Part shown: positions 18,057 through 26,216 of the stretch, in pieces | Position numbering within the stretch: position 1 is the first letter of the stretch | How the letters are laid out: the number at the start of each line of letters is the position of its first letter | Source: Salinicoccus cyprini | Lineage (GTDB): Bacteria; Bacillota; Bacilli; Staphylococcales; Salinicoccaceae | Assembly: GCF_007713705.1 (NCBI RefSeq) | Contig: NZ_VMSJ01000002.1 | Coordinates: forward strand, 1 to 64,000 | Direction of reading: 5' to 3' | Length of the DNA: 64,000 bases | The notes under the pieces: generated by a model | Databases searched by the model: none | Told to the model about the DNA's origin: nothing | The model's input: only the letters and a program-made list of their open reading frames with translations | Position numbers and translations under genes: made by a program

Positions 18057-18272
18057 TTAGTTGAAAATGAGAAAACCGATGGCTGCCACTATCATAATAA
18101 TCAGGATCAGTATGCCAAGCCCTTTCGAGCCCAGGCCGCCTGTCAAATCGGTGAGACTGCCACCACCTGCTCTACCCGAAGCATCTCTCAGATTGCCGCC
18201 TGAATTATTTTTCAGTTCATCCTGCCTCAATCTCTCTCTTCTCTGTTCAGGTGTTTCTCCATCGTTATTCAT
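18057..18272 (-). CDS. Small membrane protein, DUF6366-like
   Basis: A 71-residue protein with a charged N-terminus (ETPEQRRERLRQDELKNN), a Gly/Ser-rich middle including LTDLTGGLGSKG, and one C-terminal transmembrane helix (GILILIIMIVAAIGFLIF). This layout resembles the small DUF6366 proteins of bacilli; I am moderately sure of the family and know no function. The ATG at 18272 is preferred, since an ATG 9 bases upstream touches the GGGGGG ribosome binding site directly. Confidence 0.6.
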   Translation of the reverse strand: MNNDGETPEQRRERLRQDELKNNSGGNLRDASGRAGGGSLTDLTGGLGSKGLGILILIIMIVAAIGFLIFN

Positions 18273-18370
18273 CCGAAACATCCCCCCCCTTATGTGTAAT
18301 AGGTTAACTTTATACTATTGTAGCATACCAGTGCAGTAGGAGATTTTCTTCGATAGCTCAATAAGAACAT

Positions 18371-18407
18371 AACAAAAACCCTTGAAACGTTGCCGCTCCA
18401 AGGGTTT
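18371..18407 (-). terminator. Terminator after rpsR
   Basis: Stem AAACCCTTG with CAAGGGTTT, followed by TTTTGTT on the minus strand. Confidence 0.85.
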
Positions 18408-18422
18408 AACACTTAGCCTATA

Positions 18423-18662
18423 TTATTGCTCTTCCTTAACATATGGAAGCAATGCCATGTGACGTGAACGCTTGATCGCTTTTGTAAGCTGGCGCTGATA
18501 CTTCGCAGAAGTACCTGTTACACGTCTTGGAAGAATTTTTCCACGTTCTGAAATGAACTTTTTAAGGAGATCTACTTCTTTATAGTCAATGTGCGTAATG
18601 CCATTAGCTGTGAAGTAACAAACCTTTTTGCGGCGACGACCGCCTCTTCTTGGACCTGCCAT
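18423..18662 (-). CDS. rpsR: 30S ribosomal protein bS18
   Basis: A 79-residue ribosomal protein that pairs with bS6 in the platform of the small subunit. The conserved core ([42 protein letters not shown]) is complete. GAGGAGG precedes the ATG. It normally follows ssb directly in rpsF-ssb-rpsR; here it is separated by modAB and has its own strong promoter about 130 bp upstream, so it has become an independent unit. Confidence 0.97.
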   Translation of the reverse strand: MAGPRRGGRRRKKVCYFTANGITHIDYKEVDLLKKFISERGKILPRRVTGTSAKYQRQLTKAIKRSRHMALLPYVKEEQ

Positions 18663-18790
18663 GAGTTATCCTCCTCTACAGATTGAACGCTGCGTTGCAG
18701 TAGTGTGTGGGTACTGCGTAAGCATGTTCATATCTATAATTTTGTTATTTCTTATGAACGTGTGGAAGTGTCTTTGTATGTGCATGGTAT

Positions 18791-18819
18791 ATTTTACACA
18801 TTTTCAGGACTGTTGTCAA
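18791..18819 (-). promoter_or_regulatory. rpsR promoter
   Basis: Consensus TTGACA (18814-18819), 17-bp spacer, TAAAAT (18791-18796). It gives a leader of about 120 nt that contains a small GCAGTA/TACTGC hairpin near 18690-18720. Confidence 0.8.
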
Positions 18820-18857
18820 TCCAAGAATTATGTTAATTGTATCTTCTACTCAAACAA

Positions 18858-19544
18858 TTATCGGCTTGGATTTTTTGTTCTCGCAATGAACAGCATGATG
18901 AATGAAATGATGATGATGGTAATGACCCACAACCAGGCAAGCGTCATCCTCCCGGAATCAAGCGCGATATAGATGGCAGTCGGCACCGTCTGTGTGACCC
19001 CGGGGATATTGCCGGCAAACATCAAAGTCGCACCGAACTCCCCAAGAGCTCTGGCAAAGCTCAGTATACCACCTGCCATGAGCGCTCTCGATGCAAGAGG
19101 GATGGATATGCGGAGGAATGTCTGAAAGTGTCCTGCACCGTCCACCCTGGCTGCTTCTTCAACATCTCTATCGATATTCTGGAATCCTGCCTTGGCGGAC
19201 TGGTACATCAGCGGAAAGGCGACAACAGTACTCGCAATCACTGCGGCATACCAGGTGAAAATGACAGGCTGGCTGAAGATCCATGTAATCCACTCTCCCA
19301 GAATGCTGTTGTTGCCGAAAAGGATGATCAGCAGAAATCCGACTACCGTCGGCGGCAGTACCAGTGGCAGCATGATGATCGTCTCTACGACGGACTGGCC
19401 TCTAAACCTGCGATCCACCATCCATTTTCCTGTCAAAGTACCGAGAATGAACACGATGATGAACGCGATGATGGACACTCTCAAAGAAAGGAGGACCGGC
19501 TCGAGAAAGGCTTCCAATGTAATGCTACTGAGTCGTGAATCCAT
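18858..19544 (-). CDS. modB: Molybdate ABC transporter permease ModB
   Basis: Membrane component of the molybdate importer, 228 residues with five hydrophobic segments. The cytoplasmic EAA loop is readable as VEEAARVDGAGHFQTFLRISIPLA (positions about 130-153). Segments such as PLVLPPTVVGFLLIILFG are typical of ModB. I start at ATG 19544; a TTG 9 bases upstream is too close to the AAGGTG. It overlaps the end of modA, so the two are co-translated. The ATPase gene modC is not in the window. Confidence 0.88.
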   Translation of the reverse strand: MDSRLSSITLEAFLEPVLLSLRVSIIAFIIVFILGTLTGKWMVDRRFRGQSVVETIIMLPLVLPPTVVGFLLIILFGNNSILGEWITWIFSQPVIFTWYAAVIASTVVAFPLMYQSAKAGFQNIDRDVEEAARVDGAGHFQTFLRISIPLASRALMAGGILSFARALGEFGATLMFAGNIPGVTQTVPTAIYIALDSGRMTLAWLWVITIIIISFIMLFIARTKNPSR

Positions 19545-20280
19545 GGTCTTCAAACACCTTCAGTGCCGCTTCGGACTGGAGAAATTTATAGAAATCCATT
19601 GCGGCTTCGTGATTTTGCGAATCTTTCAGTACACCCGCCGGATAGTTGATCTGGGTGTGGAGAGATGGAGAAATTTCTTCAGTAATGGTGGCTTTCTCGC
19701 TCCCCACAGCATCTGTACGATAGACAATGCCTGCATCGACATTCCCTGTTTCCACATAGGACAGCACTTGCCTGACATCCTTCGCGTAGACAATATTCCC
19801 TTCCAATGTTTCAAACTGGCCCAAAGACTTCAGTGCTTCCTTGGCATACATGCCGGCCGGAACTGTACTTGGTGTACCGATGGAAAGTGTATCCACATGA
19901 TCCAGTTCGTCCATGGCAATCTCTTCGTTTCCTTCTGGCACGATAAGAACGAGCGAGTTGCCGAGCAGTTCGGTATGTGCCGAGTCATCCATCCTGCCTT
20001 CATCAAGCAGTATTTGGAATCTGTCTTCTGCTGCTGATATGAAAAGATCCACAGGGGCGCCTTGGGAAATCTGTTTCTGCAATGTCCCTGATCCCCCGAA
20101 ATTGAGGGACAGCGAAACCTCGGGATTTGCTTCTTCATAAAACGTCTTGATTTCGTCCATGGCATCACCGAGACTCGCTGCTGCCGAAACGGTCAGAGAC
20201 TGCTCTGCTTCGCCGGAAGCACTGCTGCAGCCGGCAAGCATCATGAATATCAGCATGCATGCAAGCATGATCCTTCTCAT
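19525..20280 (-). CDS. modA: Molybdate-binding lipoprotein ModA
   Basis: Extracellular substrate-binding lipoprotein of 251 residues. The signal peptide ends in lipobox MLAGC (Cys18). The mature part begins with SLTVSAAASLGDAMDEI, the oxyanion-binding start of ModA, and continues with LNFGGSGTLQKQI and GAPVDLFISA, all diagnostic. It is followed by modB in overlap. It lies between ssb and rpsR, within what is normally a continuous ribosomal operon. The upstream ssb terminator means it must use its own promoter (TATAAT strings lie about 20-40 bp upstream). Confidence 0.92.
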   Translation of the reverse strand: MRRIMLACMLIFMMLAGCSSASGEAEQSLTVSAAASLGDAMDEIKTFYEEANPEVSLSLNFGGSGTLQKQISQGAPVDLFISAAEDRFQILLDEGRMDDSAHTELLGNSLVLIVPEGNEEIAMDELDHVDTLSIGTPSTVPAGMYAKEALKSLGQFETLEGNIVYAKDVRQVLSYVETGNVDAGIVYRTDAVGSEKATITEEISPSLHTQINYPAGVLKDSQNHEAAMDFYKFLQSEAALKVFEDHGFTTQ

Positions 20281-20371
20281 AAAAATGCTCCATTCTCGAT
20301 TATAGGTTCATCTACAATTATAAACATTCGTAAGGCATTATAGAACACAGTCACGGTGATTTATTGTGAAA

Positions 20372-20404
20372 TAAAAAAGGCATTCCGGATTATCCGGAAT
20401 GCCT
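20372..20404 (-). terminator. Terminator after ssb
   Basis: Nearly perfect GGCATTCCGGAT / ATCCGGAATGCC stem followed on the minus strand by TTTTTT. It isolates rpsF-ssb from modAB. Confidence 0.9.
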
Positions 20405-20491
20405 ATCATATGGAATACCACACAATATCCCATATACGCACACACACACTTTTCACACGTTTATTACAAATACCCATTCTTTGGGTATCGA

Positions 20492-21001
20492 TTAGAATGG
20501 TAGATCATCATCACTGATATCGACCGGTCCATCTGCATTGGCAAATGGGTTCTCTTCATTCGAGTTCTTTCTCGACTGCTGAGGTGCCGGTCTGGAACCA
20601 GTGGACTGATTGCCGTACGCATTCTGGTAGCTATCTGCGGAATTGTTATTATACTGTTGATTACTGCCTTGCCCCTGCTGCCCTTTAGGCTCCAGGAACT
20701 GCACACTATCACACACTACTTCAGTCACATACACTCTTTGACCTTCTTTGTTCTCATAGGAACGGCTCTGCAATCTGCCATCTACTCCTGCCAGACTGCC
20801 TTTCTTCAAATACTGGTTGACGTTCTCTGCTTGTTTACGGAAAACCACACAGTTGATGAAGTCAGCACCGCGCTCACCATTCGAACTTGTAAACGGACGA
20901 TTGACCGCCAGTGTGAAGGTCGCTACAGAAATATTACTTTGACTGACTTTCAGTTCAGGGTCTTTAGTAAGACGCCCTACCAATACAACACGGTTCAGCA
21001 T
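20492..21001 (-). CDS. ssb: Single-stranded DNA-binding protein
   Basis: 169 residues: an OB fold (1-105; [18 protein letters not shown] and FTLAVNRPF), a Gln/Asn/Ser-rich linker, and the acidic C-terminal tip DISDDDLPF that recruits partner proteins. It coats single-stranded DNA in replication and repair. It follows rpsF by 21 bp in one transcription unit. Confidence 0.97.
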   Translation of the reverse strand: MLNRVVLVGRLTKDPELKVSQSNISVATFTLAVNRPFTSSNGERGADFINCVVFRKQAENVNQYLKKGSLAGVDGRLQSRSYENKEGQRVYVTEVVCDSVQFLEPKGQQGQGSNQQYNNNSADSYQNAYGNQSTGSRPAPQQSRKNSNEENPFANADGPVDISDDDLPF

Positions 21002-21022
21002 GTAATCAACTCCATTGTATTA

Positions 21023-21325
21023 TTACTTGTTGTTTTCAGCTTGTTCATCAACAACAATGATGTGACGGATCATGTCATTGTTGATTTTGGCCAAACGATC
21101 GAATTCGCTTGTTGCTTCCACATCAGCATTGACTTTGATGATGTGATAAAAGCCTTCTTTGAAATCATTGATTTCGTAAGCCAGACGACGTTTACCCCAC
21201 TCTTTTGATTCGACGATTTCCGCACCTTGGGAAGTCAGTACGTTGTCAAAACGTTCAACAACCGCTTTTTTCGCATCTTCCTCGATATCCGGGCGGATAA
21301 CATATAGAATTTCATATGCCTTCAT
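21023..21325 (-). CDS. rpsF: 30S ribosomal protein bS6
   Basis: 100-residue ribosomal protein beginning [16 protein letters not shown], with the conserved [18 protein letters not shown] block. It binds bS18. AGGAGGTG precedes the ATG. First gene of rpsF-ssb. The leader (21326-21400) can fold a GCCTAT/ATAGGC hairpin followed by CCGC, which might be a bS6:bS18 autoregulatory site; that is an inference. Confidence 0.97.
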   Translation of the reverse strand: MKAYEILYVIRPDIEEDAKKAVVERFDNVLTSQGAEIVESKEWGKRRLAYEINDFKEGFYHIIKVNADVEATSEFDRLAKINNDMIRHIIVVDEQAENNK

Positions 21326-21406
21326 CTTCTACACCTCCTTATGGTCTTTAGCGGCCTATCTACATGGAAATAGGCAAGGAATAATTTTCATTACTCACAA
21401 TCCAAC

Positions 21407-21435
21407 ATTATACCAGTCATTGATTCATTTTACAA
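21407..21435 (-). promoter_or_regulatory. rpsF-ssb promoter
   Basis: TTGTAA (21430-21435), 17-bp spacer, TATAAT (21407-21412) on the minus strand, with a leader of about 75 nt. Confidence 0.75.
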
Positions 21436-21440
21436 TGTTT

Positions 21441-22541
21441 CTATACATTAAATCTGAAATGAACGACGTCCCCGTCTTTCATGATGTACTCTTTGCCTTC
21501 AAGGCGGACTTTGCCGGCCTCTTTGGCTCTAGCCATATTACCGTTGCTGACGAGATCATCATAGCTGACCGTCTCTGCACGGATGAAGCCTTTCTGGAAG
21601 TCGGTATGGATGATGCCAGCACATTCCGGTGCCGTCATGCCTTCTTTGAACGTCCATGCCCTGACTTCCTCCACACCGGCTGTAAAGTATGTTGCCAGTC
21701 CAAGCAGGCCATATGCCGCCTTGATCAGCTTGTCGAGGCCGGATTCCTCGATACCGAGATCTTCGAGGAACATCTCCTTCTCCTCATCATCCAGCACCGC
21801 AATCTCCTCTTCGACCTTCGCAGAAATGACAATGACCTCAGAGCCTTCCTTCTCAGCGTATTCCTGAATCGATTTGAGGTATTCATTCTGATCCAGATCA
21901 CCCAGTTCGTCTTCTGCTACGTTCGCTACATAAAGCATCGGCTTCTGCGTCAGCAGGTGGAGCGTTCTGACCTGCTTCGCTTCGTCTTCAGTAAATTCAA
22001 GCGCACGGACCGGCTGGTCGTTCTCCAGACCTTCCTTGATCTTGGACAGCAGCGCCTGTTCTGCCATCGCTTCCTTGTCTTTCTGTCTCGCCATCTTCTC
22101 GAGGCGCGGCAGTCTTTTTTCGATGCTTTCAAGGTCAGCAAAAATCAATTCCATATTGATGATTTCTATATCATCAATCGGATCGACCTTGCCTGAAACG
22201 TGTGTCACATTCTCATCATCAAACGCACGGACAACCTGGCAGATTGCGTCCACTTCGCGGATGTGGGCGAGGAATTTGTTGCCAAGCCCTTCCCCTTTGG
22301 AAGCACCCTTCACGATGCCGGCGATATCCGTAAACTCGAAAGCGGTCGGGATGGTCTTCTTCGGTTCCACCATCTCCGTCAGTACATTCAGTCTCTCATC
22401 CGGTACTTCCACGATGCCGACGTTCGGATCGATTGTTGCGAATGGATAGTTTGCTGCGAGCGCGCCTGCTTTTGTTATTGCGTTGAATAGTGTGGATTTA
22501 CCGACGTTCGGCAACCCGACGATACCTGCTGTCAAAGCCAT
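21441..22541 (-). CDS. ychF: Ribosome-binding ATPase YchF (OBG family)
   Basis: 366 residues. The G domain has GLPNVGKSTLFNAIT (P-loop, 8-22), FTDIAGIVKGASKGEGLGN (G3 region) and YVANV in place of NKXD, the variant that gives ATP preference in YchF. A coiled-coil insertion (about 125-190) and a C-terminal TGS domain (about 280-365) follow. It is linked to ribosomes and stress responses. It is the last gene of mscS-DUF951-ychF, 12 bp after the DUF951 gene. Confidence 0.96.
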   Translation of the reverse strand: MALTAGIVGLPNVGKSTLFNAITKAGALAANYPFATIDPNVGIVEVPDERLNVLTEMVEPKKTIPTAFEFTDIAGIVKGASKGEGLGNKFLAHIREVDAICQVVRAFDDENVTHVSGKVDPIDDIEIINMELIFADLESIEKRLPRLEKMARQKDKEAMAEQALLSKIKEGLENDQPVRALEFTEDEAKQVRTLHLLTQKPMLYVANVAEDELGDLDQNEYLKSIQEYAEKEGSEVIVISAKVEEEIAVLDDEEKEMFLEDLGIEESGLDKLIKAAYGLLGLATYFTAGVEEVRAWTFKEGMTAPECAGIIHTDFQKGFIRAETVSYDDLVSNGNMARAKEAGKVRLEGKEYIMKDGDVVHFRFNV

Positions 22542-22553
22542 TTTTAATCACCT

Positions 22554-22748
22554 TTATGCTTCATATTTTTGTTTTACTGCTTTCATTCTCTTTTCAAAAT
22601 CGCGTCGTGGCATCATGATCACCCGATCGCACTGGGTGCATCTGATTTTGATGTCCGCCCCCATGCGGGTGATACGGAACATCCTGTTGCCACATGGATG
22701 CTGCTTCTTCATTTCAACAATATCGTTCAGATCATAATCTTTGGCCAT
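22554..22748 (-). CDS. DUF951 family small protein
   Basis: 64 residues starting MAKDYDLNDIVEMKKQHPCG, with a C-terminal TQCDRVIMMPRRDFEKR. Cys residues in HPCG and RCTQCDR suggest a zinc-ribbon-like fold. The gene is conserved between mscS-like and ychF genes in bacilli; function unknown. AGGTGA precedes the ATG. It sits 2 bases after the mscS stop codon. Confidence 0.9.
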   Translation of the reverse strand: MAKDYDLNDIVEMKKQHPCGNRMFRITRMGADIKIRCTQCDRVIMMPRRDFEKRMKAVKQKYEA

Positions 22749-22750
22749 GA

Positions 22751-23689
22751 CTATTCACCTTTATTTTTAGTGGTATCGAACTGCTGAATATCCATCTTCG
22801 GTACAGAAATCTGGATGCCATGCTCCAGAAGATGACTCTTAATTGCCTGTCTCATGCGACGTGTCGCTCCGAAGTGCTCCATCGGCTGTGTTTCAAGCAT
22901 GACACGTATGATTGCTTCACCATTCTGGATGCCTTGCAGTCCGAGAACCTCAGGCTTCGCAATCAGAGTCTCCTCCTCCTGCCAATGTGCAGTAAAGTAG
23001 GACTCGAGTATGTTCTCAATCCGTTTGACATCCTCTTCGACTGCAACGTTTATATCGAGCATCGCTATCGCATTATAGCGCGAGAAGTTGACCACTTCAT
23101 TGATGATGCCGTTCGGAATGATGAACAATTCACCTTCCCAGCCCTGGATTCTTGTCGCACGGAGGCCGAAAGACAGCACTTCACCTTCCGCTACGGTAGC
23201 GCCGGAAGTATTCGCTCTGATGAAATCACCCTTATCAAACTGGTTCTCAAGAAGGATGAAGAATCCGGTGATGATGTCCTTTACAAGACTCTGCGCACCA
23301 AAACCGATAGCCAGACCGACTACACCGGCACCGGCAAGGAGTGTGCGTACGGGCAGACTGAAGGATTCAAGAATCATCATGATGATGACGAACCAGATGA
23401 AGACCGTCACTGCATTCTGCAGTACACTGACAAGTGTCTGGTTGCGTTTATCTGTTCCTTTGAGGCGGGACCTGCCTTTGACGATAAAGAAGTTGCCTAT
23501 GATCCTGTTGATGATTTTAATGACGATCATTGCTACGATGATCAGTGCAATCGCCGCTAGTATCCTGGCGCCGATTCCAATCCACAAATCTGGATTTTTG
23601 ATTTCAGCCATGATTTCCTCAATAAACGAAAGATCCACCGGCTCATCCAGCGATGTTGTGCTACCAAGATTAAGACTAAACAAACTCAC
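22751..23689 (-). CDS. Small-conductance mechanosensitive channel, MscS family
   Basis: 312 residues. Three hydrophobic helices lie in the first 145, with the Ala/Gly-rich pore helix LLAGAGVVGLAIGFGAQSLVKDIITGFFI (about 118-146). The beta domain (about 147-205, GEVLSFGLRATRIQGWEGELFIIPNG) and a cytoplasmic vestibule domain follow. It opens under membrane tension to release solutes in osmotic downshock. Start is GTG 23689 with AAGGTGA upstream. Its position between parB and ychF is usual for bacilli. Confidence 0.93.
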   Translation of the reverse strand: MSLFSLNLGSTTSLDEPVDLSFIEEIMAEIKNPDLWIGIGARILAAIALIIVAMIVIKIINRIIGNFFIVKGRSRLKGTDKRNQTLVSVLQNAVTVFIWFVIIMMILESFSLPVRTLLAGAGVVGLAIGFGAQSLVKDIITGFFILLENQFDKGDFIRANTSGATVAEGEVLSFGLRATRIQGWEGELFIIPNGIINEVVNFSRYNAIAMLDINVAVEEDVKRIENILESYFTAHWQEEETLIAKPEVLGLQGIQNGEAIIRVMLETQPMEHFGATRRMRQAIKSHLLEHGIQISVPKMDIQQFDTTKNKGE

Positions 23690-23713
23690 AATTTTTCACC
23701 TTCACTTTTCATT

Positions 23714-24565
23714 TTATTCATTTTCCAGCAAGGACATGATCCGTTTATATTCCTCTTCGCTTCTGAATTCAAAGGAAATGGTGCCCTTTTTCCGCTTCTT
23801 CCTGATTTCCACTGTCGTGCCGAACCGCTCCTTGAGCATTGCTTCATGCCGCTCGATGAATGCCGGCCTGCGCTGCTTGGGCTTTTTGGCCACTGTCACT
23901 TCCTGAAGGCTTTTCACGTAGGCTTCAAGTGCTCTGACACTCAACTGCTCTCGCACAGCATGCTTTGCGGCTTCTTCCATCTGCAAGGGATCCTTGAGTG
24001 CCAGCAGTGTCCGCCCGTGGGCGCCCGAGAGCTCATCGTCGTTGATCAGCTGCCGGATGGTCTGGGGCAGATTGAGCAGTCTCAGCATGTTGGCAATGTA
24101 GGGCCGTGACTTGCCGAGCCTCTGGGCCACTTCACTCTGGGTGATATTCAATGTCGACATCAGCTGCCGGTAGCTCAGTGCCTCTTCGAGCGGGTTCAGG
24201 TTCTCCCGCTGCAGGTTTTCAATGATGGCCAGTTCCATCATTTCCGTATCCGTCATCTCCTTGATGATGGCCGGTATAGTTTCACGCCCTAGGAGTCTGC
24301 TTGCACGGTAACGTCTCTCTCCAGCAACGATATCATAGCCTTTGACGGACTTTCTGACGATGATCGGCTGGATGACACCATGATTTTCAATTGATTCAGC
24401 CAGTTCCTTCAACTTTTCTTCGTTGAACTCAACCCGGGGCTGATATGGATTCCTTCTGATATCGGAAATTTTGAGTTCGATGACTGCCTCACCTTCCCTG
24501 ATTCCGGAAAATAGAGCGTCCAGTCCCTTTCCGAGACCTTTGCCCAATCCTTTTTGCCTCGCCAT
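23714..24565 (-). CDS. parB: Chromosome-partitioning protein ParB (Spo0J-like)
   Basis: CTP-dependent clamp that loads at parS sites and recruits SMC. The N-terminus MARQKGLGKGLGKGLDALF is typical. The CTPase motifs follow: NPYQPR, GERRYRAS and ENLQRENLNPLEEA. The HTH (TQSEVAQRLGKSRPYIANMLRLL, about 146-168) recognises parS. I start at ATG 24565 (GGAGG upstream), giving 283 residues; an ATG 42 bases upstream is unlikely. No parA (soj) is adjacent, as in staphylococci. It has its own promoter after the noc terminator. Confidence 0.95.
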   Translation of the reverse strand: MARQKGLGKGLGKGLDALFSGIREGEAVIELKISDIRRNPYQPRVEFNEEKLKELAESIENHGVIQPIIVRKSVKGYDIVAGERRYRASRLLGRETIPAIIKEMTDTEMMELAIIENLQRENLNPLEEALSYRQLMSTLNITQSEVAQRLGKSRPYIANMLRLLNLPQTIRQLINDDELSGAHGRTLLALKDPLQMEEAAKHAVREQLSVRALEAYVKSLQEVTVAKKPKQRRPAFIERHEAMLKERFGTTVEIRKKRKKGTISFEFRSEEEYKRIMSLLENE

Positions 24566-24615
24566 GTCCACTACCTCCAGTGCAGCATTCCTGTATGTAA
24601 AAATCACATGCTGTT

Positions 24616-24643
24616 ATTATATCAGCCAGCTTGCCATTTGTAA
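24616..24643 (-). promoter_or_regulatory. parB promoter
   Basis: TTACAA (24638-24643), 16-bp spacer, TATAAT (24616-24621) on the minus strand, just after the noc terminator. Confidence 0.65.
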
Positions 24644-24649
24644 CATAAG

Positions 24650-24673
24650 AAAAACACCCACACAAGTGAGTGT
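24650..24673 (-). terminator. Terminator after noc
   Basis: ACACTCAC/GTGGGTGT stem (24654-24661 with 24666-24673), 4-base loop, followed by TTTTT on the minus strand. It begins right at the noc stop codon. Confidence 0.75.
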
Positions 24674-25486
24674 CTATTTGTATATCTTGATCGTCACCTC
24701 ATGAAATGCCTTTTCATCGGACGCCTCATAGGAAACATTGAAGCCTTTGTTCTTCAGCTTATCCACTTCCCGGTTGAGATCGTTCAGAACGAAAGAGACA
24801 TCATCGTTGAAATCAAGCGCATCATTGGTATGCTTCAGCTTCTTTTTGACAGCATGCTCCGTGTCCTTGACCGTCATCTTTTCCCGTCTGATCTCCTCGA
24901 GGACTTCACCCTGCATCTCATCTTCAAGACTGAGCAGCGATCTGGCATGGCGTTCTGTAATCTCCTGCTTCTGGAGTGCTTCGATCACTTCGTCGGAGAG
25001 CTTCAGAAGACGGAGCTTATTGGCAATGAAGGACTGGCTCTTGCCGAGATTCTGAGCCAGATTCTTCTGTGTGATGCCATCCATCTTGAGCAGTTTCTTA
25101 TAGGCTTTCGCCTCTTCAATGCTGGAGAGGTTTTCGCGCTGGATGTTCTCTATCAGCGCGATGGCAGCAGATTCGGTATCGGTCAGATATTTCACGATGA
25201 CTTCCGCTTCTTCCCGATTGAGCATCTTCAATGCTCTGAATCTGCGTTCCCCTGCAATGATTTCATACATTCCCTCTTCGATCGGGCGCACGGTGATGGG
25301 CTGGAGCAATCCATGCTCCTCGATGGAATCCGCCAGTTCCCTGATACGATCGCGATCGAACTCCGTCCGCGGCTGATACCGGTTCGGGACGATATTTTCC
25401 ATCGACAAGTGCTGCAATGATACATTCTCCTGCTGATCTTCACTTTTGTCTATCAGACCGAAAAGTCTTGAAAATGGTTTCTTCAC
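24674..25486 (-). CDS. noc: Nucleoid occlusion protein Noc
   Basis: ParB paralogue that prevents division over the nucleoid. Residues 1-12 (KKPFSRLFGLID) form the amphipathic membrane-binding start typical of Noc. CTPase motifs (NRYQPRTEF, GERRFRAL, ENIQRENLSSIEEA) and an HTH (TQKNLAQNLGKSQSFIANKLRLL) follow. I take GTG 25486 as start, by comparison with the MKKPFS start of staphylococcal Noc; GTG 25495 is also in frame. A Noc-type sequence (ATTTCCCGGGTGAT) lies in rsmG just upstream. Confidence 0.92.
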   Translation of the reverse strand: MKKPFSRLFGLIDKSEDQQENVSLQHLSMENIVPNRYQPRTEFDRDRIRELADSIEEHGLLQPITVRPIEEGMYEIIAGERRFRALKMLNREEAEVIVKYLTDTESAAIALIENIQRENLSSIEEAKAYKKLLKMDGITQKNLAQNLGKSQSFIANKLRLLKLSDEVIEALQKQEITERHARSLLSLEDEMQGEVLEEIRREKMTVKDTEHAVKKKLKHTNDALDFNDDVSFVLNDLNREVDKLKNKGFNVSYEASDEKAFHEVTIKIYK

Positions 25487-25502
25487 ATGCCACACCTGCC
25501 TT

Positions 25503-26216
25503 TTATTTTAATGGAGATTTGTTCGGAGTACCCGCTTTTCTCGGATATTTCCCGGGTGATTTTCTTCGTTTCCTGATATCCAGTATATACCGTTCGCTGT
25601 CTTCTTCCGGAAGCGTAAAGTTGTGCGTCCCTTCAAGTTCTCCGCCGAGAAGCTCGAGGGCGAAGCGGCTGTCTTCAAGTTCCTCGGCACCCTTGCGGCC
25701 TTTCAGTACGATAAATCGCCCGCCTGTTCTGACGAGTGGCAGACAGAGTTCCGCCAATACATTCAGCTGGGCGACAGCCCGTGCCGTTACGATATCGAAC
25801 ATATGGCGCTGTGCCCCCTGTGCAAAGTTTTCGGCACGGTCGTGCACCAGATGCATCTTATCCAGATCGAGTTCTGCTGTCAGCTCATTTAAAAACATGA
25901 TGCGCTTGTTCAGCGAATCCACTATGGTCACCTTGATATCCGGTCTGACTATTTTCATTGGAATACTCGGGAAACCGGCACCGGCACCTACGTCGCAGAT
26001 GCTCGCACCTTCTGGAATATCCACATGGAACAATGGTGTCAATGAATCATAGAAGTGTTTCAGATAGACGTCCGCTTCATCAGTTACTGCTGTCAGATTG
26101 ACCTTGTCATTCCACTCGACCAGCATGTCGAAATACTTTCTGAACTGATCGATCTGAACATCAGTCAGTTCAATACCTTGTTGCTTCAGTGCGTCGATGA
26201 ACTGTCCTTCTCTCAT
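25503..26216 (-). CDS. rsmG: 16S rRNA (guanine-527-N7)-methyltransferase
   Basis: 237-residue SAM-dependent methyltransferase of the 530 loop of 16S rRNA. The SAM-binding region is [29 protein letters not shown] (about 71-99), and the motif [18 protein letters not shown] follows. Its ATG overlaps the mnmG stop (ATGA), so the genes are translationally coupled. Loss of this gene in other bacteria gives low-level streptomycin resistance. Confidence 0.95.
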   Translation of the reverse strand: MREGQFIDALKQQGIELTDVQIDQFRKYFDMLVEWNDKVNLTAVTDEADVYLKHFYDSLTPLFHVDIPEGASICDVGAGAGFPSIPMKIVRPDIKVTIVDSLNKRIMFLNELTAELDLDKMHLVHDRAENFAQGAQRHMFDIVTARAVAQLNVLAELCLPLVRTGGRFIVLKGRKGAEELEDSRFALELLGGELEGTHNFTLPEEDSERYILDIRKRRKSPGKYPRKAGTPNKSPLK

